A stretch of DNA of 64,000 nt, from assembly GCA_963711705.1 (NCBI GenBank), contig CAVQFM010000012.1:261387-325386 (forward strand), read 5' to 3'. Numbering within the stretch: position 1 is the stretch's first letter; every line of letters begins with the position of its first letter. The translations under genes and the position numbers were made by a program. The notes beneath the pieces were generated by a model, which did no database searches, was not told where the DNA came from, and worked only from the letters and a program-made list of their open reading frames with translations. Source of the stretch: RYN-230 sp963711705 (GTDB lineage Bacteria > Actinomycetota > Actinomycetes > Streptosporangiales > Streptosporangiaceae). Below are positions 8,119-17,375 of the stretch, one piece after another.

Positions 8119-10820
8119 GACTGCGGCTCCTGGCCCATGAGGCGGACGACGTCGCCGACCGAGCGGACTGCTCCGTGGCGGCGGCGGATCACGTCGGCGA
8201 TCAGGCCGGTCCAGCCGGTCTGGTGCGCGGCCCCGATGGCGGCGCCGTTGTCACCGTGGAAGTACTCACTGAATACCAGATTGTCGCGCCATGCCGGATC
8301 CTGCTGCAGGAGCTCGGTCCCGCCGAAGCAGGGCCGGCGGCCGTCCGGCCCCCGGGTGAAGATCGCGATAAGCCGGTCGGACAGGTCGCGGGCGATGAGG
8401 TCGAGGGTGAGCTGCCTGCCCGACCCGGTCGGGTACTCGATGGTCACCTCGTCGCCAAAGAACCGGTGGTAGCGCTCCAGCACGCTGATCACCAGGTAAT
8501 TCAGCGGGAACCAGACGGGCCCGCGCCAGTTGGAGTTACCCCCGAACATCGCCGTCGTGGACTCGGCTGGCTCGTAGTCGATGCTGGACCGCACCCCTTC
8601 GACGTCGAATTCGTACGGGTTATCGCGATGCCAGGCCGACAGCGCGCGCAGGCCGTGCGGGGACAGGAACTCGCCTTCGTTGAACAGCCAGCCGAGCAAC
8701 CGTTCCAGCCGGGCCGGGCCAGCCAGGCTGAGCAGCAGCCGCTGGTCGCCCGGCTCCCCGCGCAGCAAGCCGAGCTCGCGGAGCTTGGACCAGTCCGTGA
8801 GACCTTCCCCGCCCAGCAGGTCTGCGAACTGCTTCCCGAGGACGAGCGCCCGCTCCAGGTCTTTCTCTCCGATGACCGCGGCCGCGAGGGCCGGGATGAT
8901 GCCCACCATCGACCGGGCCCGCACCGGCACCGCGGCCCCGCTGGGCGTCACCAGCCTGTCGTAGTAGATGCCGTCGGCCTCGTCCCACAGCCCCTGGCTG
9001 TCCAGCGCGCCGCGGATGGCGGCGAAATGCTCGAGGAACTTCAGCACGAGATCCGAGGCCGGCCGCTGCCCGGACCGGTTGAGGACCGCGGCGATGGCGC
9101 CCATGGCGATCGCGTAGAACCCCATCCAGCCGGTGGCGTCCGACTGCTCCAGCGTGCCACCGACGGGCAGGTGTGAGCGGTCGATCGGGCCGATGTTGTC
9201 CAGCCCAAGGAAGCCGCCTTCGAACACGTTGTTGCCGTCCCTGTCCTCCAGGTTGACCCACCAGGTGAAGTTGACCAGCAGCTTGTCGAACACCCGGCTG
9301 AGGAACTCAATGTCGCGGCCACCGTCCACCGCGAACAGTTCCAGCGCGGCCCACGCCTGCACCGGCGGGTTCACATCACCGAAGTCCCACTCGTACGCGG
9401 GCAGTGCGCCGTCCGGGTGCTGGAACCATTCCCGGCACAGCAGGATCAGCTGGTACTTCGCGAACGCCGGGTCCACATGCGCGAGCGCGACCGTGTGGAA
9501 CGCCAGGTCCCAGGCGGCGAACCAGGGGTACTCCCACTTGTCGGGCATCGACATGATGTCGAAGGCGTTGAAGTTACGCCACCGGGAATTGCGCCCGGTC
9601 AGCCGCTGTTCGGGCGGGACTGGCTGGGCCGGGTCGCCGTCTAGCCAGCGCGCCACGTCGTAGTAGTACAGCTGTTTGCTCCACAGCAGCCCGGCGAACG
9701 CCTGGCGCATCACCATGGCCTCATCCGCACTCGCCCCGGCCGGGGTCAGCTCGGTGTAGAACTCGTCAGCCTCGGCCCGCCGCGCCGCGATCACCTGGTC
9801 GAACCCGGCGCCGAGCGGGTCGGCGGGGGCGGGCGCCGCGGCCGGGCGCAGCCGCAGCCGCAGCTCGGCGGTCTGCCCGGGGGGCACCGTCAGCTGGTAC
9901 CAGAAGGCGCACTTGGTGCCGGCCTGCGCTGGGTTGACGGTGGCCGCGCCGTGGAGCACGTGATCGTTGATGCCGTCCTTGGGGTACGGCGTGACCGGTG
10001 GCGCGCCGAACAGCCGCGCGGTGTTGGTCTCGTTCTCGCAGAACAGCATGACCGGCGGCGCGCCGTCCGGGGCCGGGGCGGCGGACAGTTCCAGCGCGCC
10101 GAGGAACGGGTGATCGATCACCACGGTCCCCTCCCCCGCCGCGGCCAGCGACGGCCGGGGGGCGCCGGAGTCCCAGGCCCAGGTGTTGCGGAACCAGGCG
10201 GTCGGCAGCACGTGCAGCGTCGCCTGGTCGGGCCCGGCATTGGTCACCGAAACCGTCATCAGCAGGTCACCGGGATCGGCTTTCGCGTAGTGCACCTCGG
10301 TGATCCAGTACCGGCCGGTGTCGAATACGCCGGTGTCTACCAGCTCGTATTCGGGCTGCAGCCGGTTACGCCGGCCATTCTCGTCGATGAGGTCCTGGTA
10401 CGGAAAGGCCGCCTGCGGGTAGTGGTAACGCCACCGGTTCCACGCGTGGCTGGGCAGCGCGTCCAGGTACCACCAGTATTCCTTGACGTCTTCGCCGTGA
10501 TTGCCCTGCGGGCCGGTCAGCCCGAATGGCCGTTCCTTCAGGATCGGGTCCTGGCCATTCCACAGTGCCAGCCCCAGGCACAGCCGCTGCTCAATGTCGC
10601 TGAACCCGGCCAGCCCGTCCTCGCCCCACCGGTAGGCCCGGGACCTAGCGTGATCATGCGGGAAGTAGTCCCACGCCTCGCCGTCCGGGCTGTAGTCCTC
10701 GCGGACCGTGCCCCACTGCCGTTCGCTGACATACGGGCCCCACTGATACCAGTCGCCAGCCTGCCGCAGTCCGTCCTCCAGCCGGCCGAAGCCTGCCACG
10801 CGATCACGCTCGGCGCCCAC
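8115..10820 (-). CDS. GH63 / MGH1-like glucosidase
   Basis: The 901-residue product starts at a GTG with AGGGGGA 6 nt upstream. It resembles the bacterial glucosidase (mannosyl-oligosaccharide glucosidase-like, GH63) family: an N-terminal beta-sandwich region and a C-terminal (alpha/alpha)6 toroid, with motifs such as KWEYPWFAAWDLAFHTVAL, ALPAYEWDFGDVNPPVQAWA and FGGNSNWRGPVWFPLNYL. No signal peptide is present, so it acts in the cytoplasm on alpha-glucosides. The real substrate of bacterial members is poorly defined. It overlaps glgX by 4 nt, which suggests joint glycogen or trehalose-related turnover. Confidence 0.85.
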   Translation of the reverse strand: MGAERDRVAGFGRLEDGLRQAGDWYQWGPYVSERQWGTVREDYSPDGEAWDYFPHDHARSRAYRWGEDGLAGFSDIEQRLCLGLALWNGQDPILKERPFGLTGPQGNHGEDVKEYWWYLDALPSHAWNRWRYHYPQAAFPYQDLIDENGRRNRLQPEYELVDTGVFDTGRYWITEVHYAKADPGDLLMTVSVTNAGPDQATLHVLPTAWFRNTWAWDSGAPRPSLAAAGEGTVVIDHPFLGALELSAAPAPDGAPPVMLFCENETNTARLFGAPPVTPYPKDGINDHVLHGAATVNPAQAGTKCAFWYQLTVPPGQTAELRLRLRPAAAPAPADPLGAGFDQVIAARRAEADEFYTELTPAGASADEAMVMRQAFAGLLWSKQLYYYDVARWLDGDPAQPVPPEQRLTGRNSRWRNFNAFDIMSMPDKWEYPWFAAWDLAFHTVALAHVDPAFAKYQLILLCREWFQHPDGALPAYEWDFGDVNPPVQAWAALELFAVDGGRDIEFLSRVFDKLLVNFTWWVNLEDRDGNNVFEGGFLGLDNIGPIDRSHLPVGGTLEQSDATGWMGFYAIAMGAIAAVLNRSGQRPASDLVLKFLEHFAAIRGALDSQGLWDEADGIYYDRLVTPSGAAVPVRARSMVGIIPALAAAVIGEKDLERALVLGKQFADLLGGEGLTDWSKLRELGLLRGEPGDQRLLLSLAGPARLERLLGWLFNEGEFLSPHGLRALSAWHRDNPYEFDVEGVRSSIDYEPAESTTAMFGGNSNWRGPVWFPLNYLVISVLERYHRFFGDEVTIEYPTGSGRQLTLDLIARDLSDRLIAIFTRGPDGRRPCFGGTELLQQDPAWRDNLVFSEYFHGDNGAAIGAAHQTGWTGLIADVIRRRHGAVRSVGDVVRLMGQEPQS

Positions 10821-10989
10821 GGCCGTCCCCCTTCTGGGTGCTGTGGTCCTGCCGCCAACTTCATCAGAGCGGGAACGGCGGCGCCATCACCTGTGGGGAG
10901 TGAAGAACCCGGCGGCCCGGGCAGGCCGGGGCCCCGGCCGGGCCACAGGCCCGCCGGGGTCCCGGTCAGTCAGCCGCTGAAAGGCGGCG

Positions 10990-11145
10990 CTACCAGTAAT
11001 GGCGGCGCGGGCCGACCATGTGGCCAAGCGAGCCGAGCAGCAGCAGGATCAGCCCGATGACCAGGACGATGATGCCGAGCGTCCACAAGATGGCCACCTT
11101 GAGCAGGAAGCCCAGCAGGAGCAGGACGATACCGATGATGATCAT
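10990..11145 (-). CDS. DUF6131-type hydrophobic membrane peptide, 51 aa
   Basis: This short frame starts at ATG 11145 behind GGAG and encodes MIIIGIVLLLLGFLLKVAIL, a second hydrophobic span and a polar C-terminal tail ending RRHYW. Two membrane helices cover most of the protein, a layout seen in the DUF6131 family of small actinobacterial membrane proteins. It lies between the phosphoesterase and glucosidase genes on the same strand. Its function is unknown. Confidence 0.75.
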   Translation of the reverse strand: MIIIGIVLLLLGFLLKVAILWTLGIIVLVIGLILLLLGSLGHMVGPRRHYW

Positions 11146-11208
11146 GATTTCTCCTCGGGTGGTTGTTTCCTCTTCTGGGGGATGCGGCTTGCGGTGGACG
11201 GCGCGGTC

Positions 11209-12669
11209 TCACAGTTCGGCCGGCCAGGAGCCCCACTGCAGCGCGGGCTCGGGCAGGGCCGGAGGGTGCGCGAACGCGGGCGGGGCGCTGAAGTCCAGCG
11301 CGTCCAGCGGGGCGTGCGCGGCCGCGTCCCGCGCGGTCAGCGGGGGCAGGTTCCACTTCTGCTCGATGAGCTTGAGCACCGACGCGTGGTCGAACGTCTG
11401 GCTGGACACGTAACCCGGCCGGGCGTATGGCGAGACGATCACCGCGGGCACCCGGAAGCCGTACCGGTCGTAGGTCTGCGGCCCGGCGTCCAGCTTCTTG
11501 ACGTGCCGGACGTACCCGGGCCGTACCAGCCGCAGCATCGAGTGCACCATCGGGTGGCTGGCCAGCAGGCTGCGCCCGGGCACGCCGTCCGGCGGCACGG
11601 CATCCGGCGGCGGGACGTGGTCGTAGTAGCCGCCGTGCTCGTCGTACAGCCAGATCAGCAGGGTGCCAGGCCACCCCTTGCCGTGCAGGCAGGCGTTGAC
11701 GACCGCGGCCGCGAAGCTCTCGCCCTTCTGCACGTCCTGCGGGTTCTCCTCGGAGTAGGCCTGGAAATCCGGGTCCACGATGCTGACCGCGGGCAGGGTG
11801 CCGTTCTCCGCGTCGCGGAAGAACTCGTCCAGGCCACGCACGTGCAGCATGTACCGGGCGATGCCGAGCGGGTACACGTCCGCGGTGAACTGCATGTCCT
11901 TCTGCAGCCCGGTGAGCCCGGACGGGGCGAGCCGGCGCAGTGTCCGGAGCCGGCGCCGCAGCGCCTTGGTCCGGTGCCGGAACGCCCGGCGCAGCTTGCT
12001 CCTGCCGCCGGCCACCGGGTGGTAGTCCACCCAGGAGATGCCGTGCCGGGTGAGCAGGTCGAAGATGGTCCCGTTGGCCGGGTAGTCGGCCAGGCTCACC
12101 GGCAGGTCGTCGATCAGCCCGTGGGCCGTCCCGGAGATCAGGAACCGGCGGTTCGGGAACGTCGGCCCCAGGCAGGACGAGAACCAGCGGTCGGCCAGCG
12201 GGAACGTCCGGGCCAGGCCGTAGTAGAACGGCAGGTCGTCCTCGGTCCAGTAGCCCATGGCCACGGCCGGGTCCTGGCCCGGGCACAGCTGCTGGGTGGC
12301 GCTGACGAACCCGTCGAGCTTGCCGTCGTCCCACTGCAGGTGGGTGGCATGCCAGCTCTGGGACGGGTTTTCCGGGTGCTGGACAGTGCTGGCCAGGTGG
12401 TGCGCGGGCACGGTCTCGCCGTGCTGGCCGGTGTTGGACACCTCTGGCTCGCCGTCCGGGCCGAGCGGGAATCCCTCGCCGCGGCCGGTGAGCATGCCGA
12501 GATAGTTGTCGTAGGAGTGGTTCTCCATCATCAGCACGACGATGTGCTTGATCTGCGGGAGCAGGTCCGAGCCAGCGGGCTGGTCGGGTGCCGGGCGGAG
12601 CCCGGCACTGCCGCCGGTCTGCCGGCGGGCCAGCCGCGCCAGCTCAGACTGCTCGAGCCGGGTCCACAC
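11209..12669 (-). CDS. Phospholipase C-like phosphoesterase
   Basis: The 486-residue product belongs to the bacterial phosphoesterase/acid phosphatase-phospholipase C family. The N-terminal signature IKHIVVLMMENHSYDNYLG (with the metal-binding Glu-Asn pair) is at about residues 40-58 and the second metal-ligand region YDEHGGYYDHVPPP lies in the middle; the conserved FDHASVLKLIEQKW helix is near the C-terminus. Family enzymes cleave phosphodiester bonds in phospholipids or related polar heads. Many are Tat-exported, but this one has no signal peptide from the GTG at 12669, so it would be cytoplasmic unless the true start is further upstream. The next gene upstream, 80 bp away on the same strand, is a diacylglycerol-kinase-like enzyme; a phospholipase product could be its substrate. 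Confidence 0.85.
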   Translation of the reverse strand: MWTRLEQSELARLARRQTGGSAGLRPAPDQPAGSDLLPQIKHIVVLMMENHSYDNYLGMLTGRGEGFPLGPDGEPEVSNTGQHGETVPAHHLASTVQHPENPSQSWHATHLQWDDGKLDGFVSATQQLCPGQDPAVAMGYWTEDDLPFYYGLARTFPLADRWFSSCLGPTFPNRRFLISGTAHGLIDDLPVSLADYPANGTIFDLLTRHGISWVDYHPVAGGRSKLRRAFRHRTKALRRRLRTLRRLAPSGLTGLQKDMQFTADVYPLGIARYMLHVRGLDEFFRDAENGTLPAVSIVDPDFQAYSEENPQDVQKGESFAAAVVNACLHGKGWPGTLLIWLYDEHGGYYDHVPPPDAVPPDGVPGRSLLASHPMVHSMLRLVRPGYVRHVKKLDAGPQTYDRYGFRVPAVIVSPYARPGYVSSQTFDHASVLKLIEQKWNLPPLTARDAAAHAPLDALDFSAPPAFAHPPALPEPALQWGSWPAEL

Positions 12670-12749
12670 GTTCGCGCCACCTTCGGGGTCGTCGGCCGCG
12701 GTGTCCTTCCGCGGCGCCCGCCCCCTCTACCCGCCTAACGGCCGGGCAT

Positions 12750-13631
12750 TCACGCCGTAGCGGGCACCCGCACCAGCAGCGCGCCCGGCTGCACGGTGAT
12801 CAGCAGCGCGGCGGCCCTGCCCATCACCTCGCCGTCGAGTTCCCACAGCTGGGGACGGTCCAGGTCGATCCGGAGCTGACGGAACCGCACCCGGGCGATA
12901 TGCCGGGTCCGGCCGCGGCGCAGCAGCACGTCCACGATGAGCGCCAGCCAGCCGGCCCAGCCGTGCGCGGTCAGCACCATCAGGTCGAGCAGCCCGTCAT
13001 CCGGCCTGGCCTCGGGCAGCAGCGTGATCCCGCCCTGCAGCGCGCCGACGTTGCCCACGATGACGCTGCTGGCCCGGCGGCGCAGCACCGGCCCGCCGTC
13101 CGCACGCAGGCTGGCCCGCACCGGGCGGGCCTGCAGGTGGCGCAGGGCGGACAGCGCGTAGGCGGCCCAGCCCAGCCGTTTCTTGACCGGCTCGCCGGTG
13201 CTGTCCAGGAGCTGCGCGTCGAACCCGATCCCGGCCATGGCCACGAACGGATGGCCGTTCACGCTGCCCATGTCCAGCCGCCGGTCCGCGCCGGTCAGCG
13301 CGACGGCCAGCGCGGCCGCGGGGTCGAGGGGCAGCCCGAGGTTGCGGGCCAGCAGGTTGCCGGTGCCGGCCGGCAGCACGCCGAGCGGGATGCCGCTGCC
13401 CGCCACCGCCTCGGCGCACGCGGTGACGGTGCCGTCGCCGCCGCTGGCCAGGACCAGATCCACCCGGGCGGCCAGCGCCGCCCGGGCCAGCCCCTGGCCG
13501 GGGTCGCGCGGGGTCGTCTCCAGCCACAGCGGCTCAGCCCAGCCATGCCGGGCCATCGCCTCGCCCACCCGGGCCTGGAATTTGGGCATGTTGTCGTGCT
13601 TGGTGGGGTTGACGACCACGGCTGCCCTCAT
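12750..13631 (-). CDS. Diacylglycerol-kinase-like lipid kinase
   Basis: The 293-residue protein has the DAGK/sphingosine-kinase/NAD-kinase fold. It shows the N-terminal AVVVNPTK strand, the catalytic GGDGT loop at residues 64-68, VLPAGTGN, and a C-terminal beta-sandwich ending with ELDGEVMG and an LLVRVP strand. Family enzymes phosphorylate diacylglycerol or similar lipids using ATP. No membrane segment is present. The ATG at 13631 is used. It heads the leftward block with the phospholipase C-like gene and diverges from pgeF (169 bp between starts). Confidence 0.88.
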   Translation of the reverse strand: MRAAVVVNPTKHDNMPKFQARVGEAMARHGWAEPLWLETTPRDPGQGLARAALAARVDLVLASGGDGTVTACAEAVAGSGIPLGVLPAGTGNLLARNLGLPLDPAAALAVALTGADRRLDMGSVNGHPFVAMAGIGFDAQLLDSTGEPVKKRLGWAAYALSALRHLQARPVRASLRADGGPVLRRRASSVIVGNVGALQGGITLLPEARPDDGLLDLMVLTAHGWAGWLALIVDVLLRRGRTRHIARVRFRQLRIDLDRPQLWELDGEVMGRAAALLITVQPGALLVRVPATA

Positions 13632-13800
13632 GGCGCCTCATCGCGCATGGCGCTGAGCATATTGGGCGCAGCGCCCCGGGTCCCGCGCCGGCTCGCCGGG
13701 CCGGCGGGGCAAGCAGCCCGGCCCGCTGGCGTAGGCTTCGAGCCGGCGCCGCACCACGAACCTGGAGGCCTCGACCGCGCATGACACGGGATGACCGCGG

Positions 13801-14649
13801 ATGACCGCAGCGACAACGGCCGGGGCCGGGCTGCGCCGGCAAGGTGGCCTGGACGTGCTGGCCTGGCCAGCGTTCGACGCCGCCGGCGTGGACGCGATCG
13901 TGACCACCCGCCGTGGCGGCGTGTCCGCCGCGCCGTACGCCACGCTGAACCTCGCCCTGCACGTCGGCGACGAGCCCGCCGACGTGCTGGCCAACCGGCG
14001 CCGGGTCGCCGCCGCCATCGGCGCAGACCTGGCCGACTTCGTGTTCTGCGAGCAGGCGCACGGTAACCACGCCACGGTCGTGTCCGCCGCCGACCGCGGC
14101 CGGGGCACGCTGCGCCGCGACGACGCGATCGGGCAGACCGACGCGGTGGTGACCACCGACCCGGGTACCGTGCTGGTCATCCTGGTCGCCGACTGCGTGC
14201 CGATCATCCTGCTCGACCCGGAGGCCCGGGTGCTGGCCTGCGTGCACGCGGGCTGGCGGGGCACGGTGGCCGGGGTGACCGGCGCGGCGCTGCACGCGAT
14301 GCAGTCGCTGGGCGCCCGGCCCGGCCGGATGCTCGCGGCCATCGGCCCGGCGGTCGCGGCCGGCCGCTACCAGGTGGGCGCGGACGTGGCCGCCGCCGCC
14401 GACCGCTACTTCGGCGGGGACGTGGCCGGGATCATGCACGCGGACGGCGAAGGGCGCTGGCTGTTCGACCTGCCCGCGGCCAACCGGCGCATCATCCGCG
14501 AGTCGGGCGTGCCGGACCGGCAGATCCTGGGCAGCGGCACCGCGACCGGGTCCGGGCCCGCCGGGGAGCCGGGGCTGTTCTTCAGTGACCGCGAGGACCG
14601 CCCGTGCGGGCGGTTCGCGGCCGTGGCCCGGCTGCGGGACCACCGATGA
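13801..14649 (+). CDS. pgeF: Peptidoglycan editing factor PgeF (YfiH/laccase domain)
   Basis: The 282-residue product is a YfiH-family protein with the three metal ligands His87 (EQAHGN), Cys132 (ADCVP) and His149 (HAGWRG). In E. coli the homologue removes L-Ser-containing mistakes from UDP-MurNAc peptides; purine-nucleoside oxidase activity has been reported for other members. The GPCCYEVG motif of many homologues is changed to GPAVAAGRYQVG, losing the cysteines but not the metal ligands. The gene overlaps murL by ATGA, which ties this editing protein to the peptidoglycan precursor genes that follow. Family and context support the editing role; the substrate is inferred. Confidence 0.88.
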   Translation: MTAATTAGAGLRRQGGLDVLAWPAFDAAGVDAIVTTRRGGVSAAPYATLNLALHVGDEPADVLANRRRVAAAIGADLADFVFCEQAHGNHATVVSAADRGRGTLRRDDAIGQTDAVVTTDPGTVLVILVADCVPIILLDPEARVLACVHAGWRGTVAGVTGAALHAMQSLGARPGRMLAAIGPAVAAGRYQVGADVAAAADRYFGGDVAGIMHADGEGRWLFDLPAANRRIIRESGVPDRQILGSGTATGSGPAGEPGLFFSDREDRPCGRFAAVARLRDHR

Positions 14650-15992
14650 GCACTCCCCCGCCGTTCCGCTACGACGGCTACCGGCTCGACCCCGCCCGTG
14701 GCCTGCTGGCCTGCCGCTACTCCCTCGGCGAGTACCGGTTCGAGGAGCGGCTCACGTTCCCGGCCGCCGGGCGGTGGGACGCCCCGCAGACCGGCCTGGC
14801 CGCCCGGCTGGTGTTCCTGCTGGCCGGGGTGTCCTACTACAAGACCGCGGCGCCGCCCGTCATCGACCTGGGCGAGACCGCGGTCACCGAGCGCGAGCGG
14901 GACTTCCTGCGCGCGTTCTACCTCGATGGGCTGGGTGAGTTCGGCTACCGCAACGGCCTGGACCTGTCCGGCCTGCGCATCGAAGGGCCGGCCGCCCGCA
15001 GCGGGCCACCCGCTCCCGGCCCGGCGGCCGCGCCGGCCACCCGCCCGCTGGTCCCGTTCGGTGGCGGGATCGATTCCATCGTCACGGTCGAGCTGGTGCG
15101 GGCGCGCGCCCAGCCCGCGCTGTTCGTGGTGAGCCGGCCGGGTGACTTGTTCGAGGCCATCGAGCGCCCGGCGGCGGTGACCGGGCTGCCCGTGCTGCGC
15201 GCGGGCCGGGAAATAGACGCGCAGCTGCTGCGCTCCACGGCCCTTGGTTTTCTTAACGGCCATGTCCCGGTGACCGGGATCATCTCCGCCATTGCCGTCA
15301 TGGCGGCGGTGCTGGATGGGCGGGACGCGGTGGTGATGTCCAACGAATGGTCCGCGTCCACCCCCACCCTGGAGACCAGGGGGCGGCCCATCAATCACCA
15401 GTATTCGAAGAGCGTGTCGTTCGAGGCGGCGTTCCGCCAGGTGCTCAGCGAATCGCTGGGCGGGGCGGTCAGCTATTTCTCCGAGCTGCGGCCGTTCAGC
15501 GAGCTGTGGGTGGCCCAGCGCTTCGCCCAGCTCACCGCGTACCACGGCAGCTTCCGCAGCTGTAACCGCGCGTTCTACACCAACCCGCAGCTCCGGCTGG
15601 ATCACTGGTGCGGCGAGTGCGACAAGTGCTGCTTCATCGACCTGATCCTGGCGCCGTACCTGCCCGCCGCCGATCTGGACCGGATCTTCGGCGGCCGGGA
15701 GCCGCTGGCCGACCCGGACACCCACGGCGAGCTGGCCGGGCGGTTCCGGGCCCTGCTGGCCACGTCGGCCGACCGCAAGCCGTTCGAGTGCGTGGGCGAG
15801 GTCAGCGAGTGCCGGGCCGCCGCGGCGCTGGCCGCCCAGCGCCCGGACCGGGCCCAGACCAGGCTGCTCCAGGCGCTGGCCGGTGAACTCGACGGCCTGC
15901 CCGGCGAGTTCGCCACGGCCGACGCGCTGCTCCGCCCGCTCGGCACGCACTTCATCCCGGATGCTTATGCGCCCGACGATCTCCTGGTCTGA
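14646..15992 (+). CDS. murL: UDP-MurNAc-L-Ala-L-Glu epimerase MurL
   Basis: The 448-residue protein matches MurL, which converts the L-Glu of UDP-MurNAc-L-Ala-L-Glu to D-Glu with ATP and Mg2+, an alternative to glutamate racemase plus MurD. The sequence has a PP-loop-like VPFGGGIDS (136-144), the conserved SNEWSASTPT region, GRPINHQYSKS and a cysteine cluster WCGECDKCC at 321-329. The length fits the family. The start overlaps the pgeF stop (ATGA), and the end overlaps the start of murD2, so the three are co-translated. The neighbouring MurD2 makes exactly the substrate this enzyme needs, which is the strongest support for the assignment. Confidence 0.9.
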   Translation: MSTPPPFRYDGYRLDPARGLLACRYSLGEYRFEERLTFPAAGRWDAPQTGLAARLVFLLAGVSYYKTAAPPVIDLGETAVTERERDFLRAFYLDGLGEFGYRNGLDLSGLRIEGPAARSGPPAPGPAAAPATRPLVPFGGGIDSIVTVELVRARAQPALFVVSRPGDLFEAIERPAAVTGLPVLRAGREIDAQLLRSTALGFLNGHVPVTGIISAIAVMAAVLDGRDAVVMSNEWSASTPTLETRGRPINHQYSKSVSFEAAFRQVLSESLGGAVSYFSELRPFSELWVAQRFAQLTAYHGSFRSCNRAFYTNPQLRLDHWCGECDKCCFIDLILAPYLPAADLDRIFGGREPLADPDTHGELAGRFRALLATSADRKPFECVGEVSECRAAAALAAQRPDRAQTRLLQALAGELDGLPGEFATADALLRPLGTHFIPDAYAPDDLLV

Positions 15993-17325
15993 GCTGCGCG
16001 GCCGGTCCGTCGGGGTATGGGGCCTCGGCGTGGAAGGCCGGGCCAACCTCGGCAAGCTGGCCACGCTGGGCGTGACGCCGGTGCTGGTGGACGACCAGCC
16101 ACCCGCGGCCCGGGTGGCCGGGCAGCCGGTGCTGGCCACCGGCGACGGCGGGCTGGCCGCGCTGGCCCGCTGCGAGGTGATCGTCAAGTCGCCGGGCATC
16201 AGCCGCTACCGCGCGGATCTGCGCTCACTGGAAGCGCGCGGCATCCCGGTCACCGGCGGCCTGGGCCTGTGGCTGGCCGAAGCCCGGCGGGACCGGGTGC
16301 TGTGCATCACCGGGACCAAGGGCAAGAGCAGCACCACCGCGATCGCCGGGCACCTGCTGACCCGCTGCGGCTACCAGTGCCTGACCGGCGGGAACATCGG
16401 CCAGCCACCCTGGGACCCGGCGCACGACGGGGTGGCCTACGACTACTGGGTGATCGAGACGTCCAGCTACCAGGCCACCGACCTGGCCTGGTCCCCGCCG
16501 GTGGTCGCGGTGACCGCACTGCACCCCGACCACCTGCCCTGGCACCACGGGGTGGACAACTACTACCGGGACAAACTGTCCCTGTGCTCCCAGCCCGGGG
16601 CCGGGCTGACCGTGGCCAACGGGGACAGCGACCTGCTGCGCGAGCGGGTGGCCCTGCTCGGCCCGCGGGTGCAGTGGGTGCACGCCACGGACGACCCGGC
16701 CGCGGACTGGATGCAGCCGCTCGGCCTGCTGGGCACGCACAGCCGGCGCAACGCGCTGATCGCCCGGGCCTGCCTGGCCGCGATGGGCGTCCCGCAGGCC
16801 CGCGACGACGCCGCGCTGCGCACCGCCGCCGCCGGCTTCGAGCAGCTCAGCAGCAGGCTCCAGATCATCGGCACGGTCGGTGCGGTCACCTTCGTGGACG
16901 ACAGCCTGTCCACCAACGTGCTGCCCACGCTGGCCGCGCTGGACGCCTTCCCGGGCCGCCGGGTCGCGCTGATCGCTGGCGGGCAGGACCGCGGCATCGA
17001 CTACGCCCCGCTGGCCGCGGGACTGGCCGGCCGCCCGGCCCGCACCCTGGTGCTGACCGTGCCGGACAGCGGGCCGCGCATCGAGGCCGCCATCGAGGCG
17101 CGGGACCTGCCGGGTGTCGAGGTGGCGGCCTGCCCGGACCTGGACAGCGCGGTCGCCCGCGGCTTCGCCTGGGCCCAGCCGGACGGCGTGGTGCTGCTCT
17201 CCCCGGCCGCGCCCAGCTTCGGCCAGTTCCGCGACTACCGCGACCGGGCCGGTGCGTTCGCCCGCGCCATGAAAGCCTGCGCGGCGCACCCCGATCCCGC
17301 GCCCGGCCCGGCGCCCACTTCATGA
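15967..17325 (+). CDS. murD2: UDP-MurNAc-L-Ala-L-Glu ligase MurD2
   Basis: This Mur ligase has an N-terminal Rossmann domain (SVGVWGLGVEGRANL), the ATP-binding loop ITGTKGKSSTT (GTKGKSS about 116-122), ETSSYQ, HPDHLPWH and a C-terminal domain with DDSLSTN and GGQDRGIDY. It is shorter and more divergent than MurD and, like characterised MurD2, should add L-Glu rather than D-Glu to UDP-MurNAc-L-Ala in the cytoplasm; MurL then epimerises the residue. Start ATG 15967 (ATG 15961 is two codons longer) lies inside the 3' end of murL, with no Shine-Dalgarno of its own, typical of coupling. The stop codon lies in the left arm of an inverted repeat. Confidence 0.9.
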   Translation: MRPTISWSELRGRSVGVWGLGVEGRANLGKLATLGVTPVLVDDQPPAARVAGQPVLATGDGGLAALARCEVIVKSPGISRYRADLRSLEARGIPVTGGLGLWLAEARRDRVLCITGTKGKSSTTAIAGHLLTRCGYQCLTGGNIGQPPWDPAHDGVAYDYWVIETSSYQATDLAWSPPVVAVTALHPDHLPWHHGVDNYYRDKLSLCSQPGAGLTVANGDSDLLRERVALLGPRVQWVHATDDPAADWMQPLGLLGTHSRRNALIARACLAAMGVPQARDDAALRTAAAGFEQLSSRLQIIGTVGAVTFVDDSLSTNVLPTLAALDAFPGRRVALIAGGQDRGIDYAPLAAGLAGRPARTLVLTVPDSGPRIEAAIEARDLPGVEVAACPDLDSAVARGFAWAQPDGVVLLSPAAPSFGQFRDYRDRAGAFARAMKACAAHPDPAPGPAPTS

Positions 17326-17375
17326 TCGTGGTCGTCCTGTGCCCGGTGCCAGCCAGAACTGACCGTGATCATGAA
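17319..17375. repeat. Inverted repeat spanning murD2 stop and next start
   Basis: The arms TTCATGATCGTGGTC (17319-17333) and GACCGTGATCATGAA (17361-17375) are inverted copies with 13 of 15 positions matching and a 27-nt loop. The left arm contains the murD2 stop and the right arm the start of the FAD oxidase. It could be an attenuator-like hairpin, an operator pair or a copy of a dispersed palindromic repeat. Confidence 0.55.
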
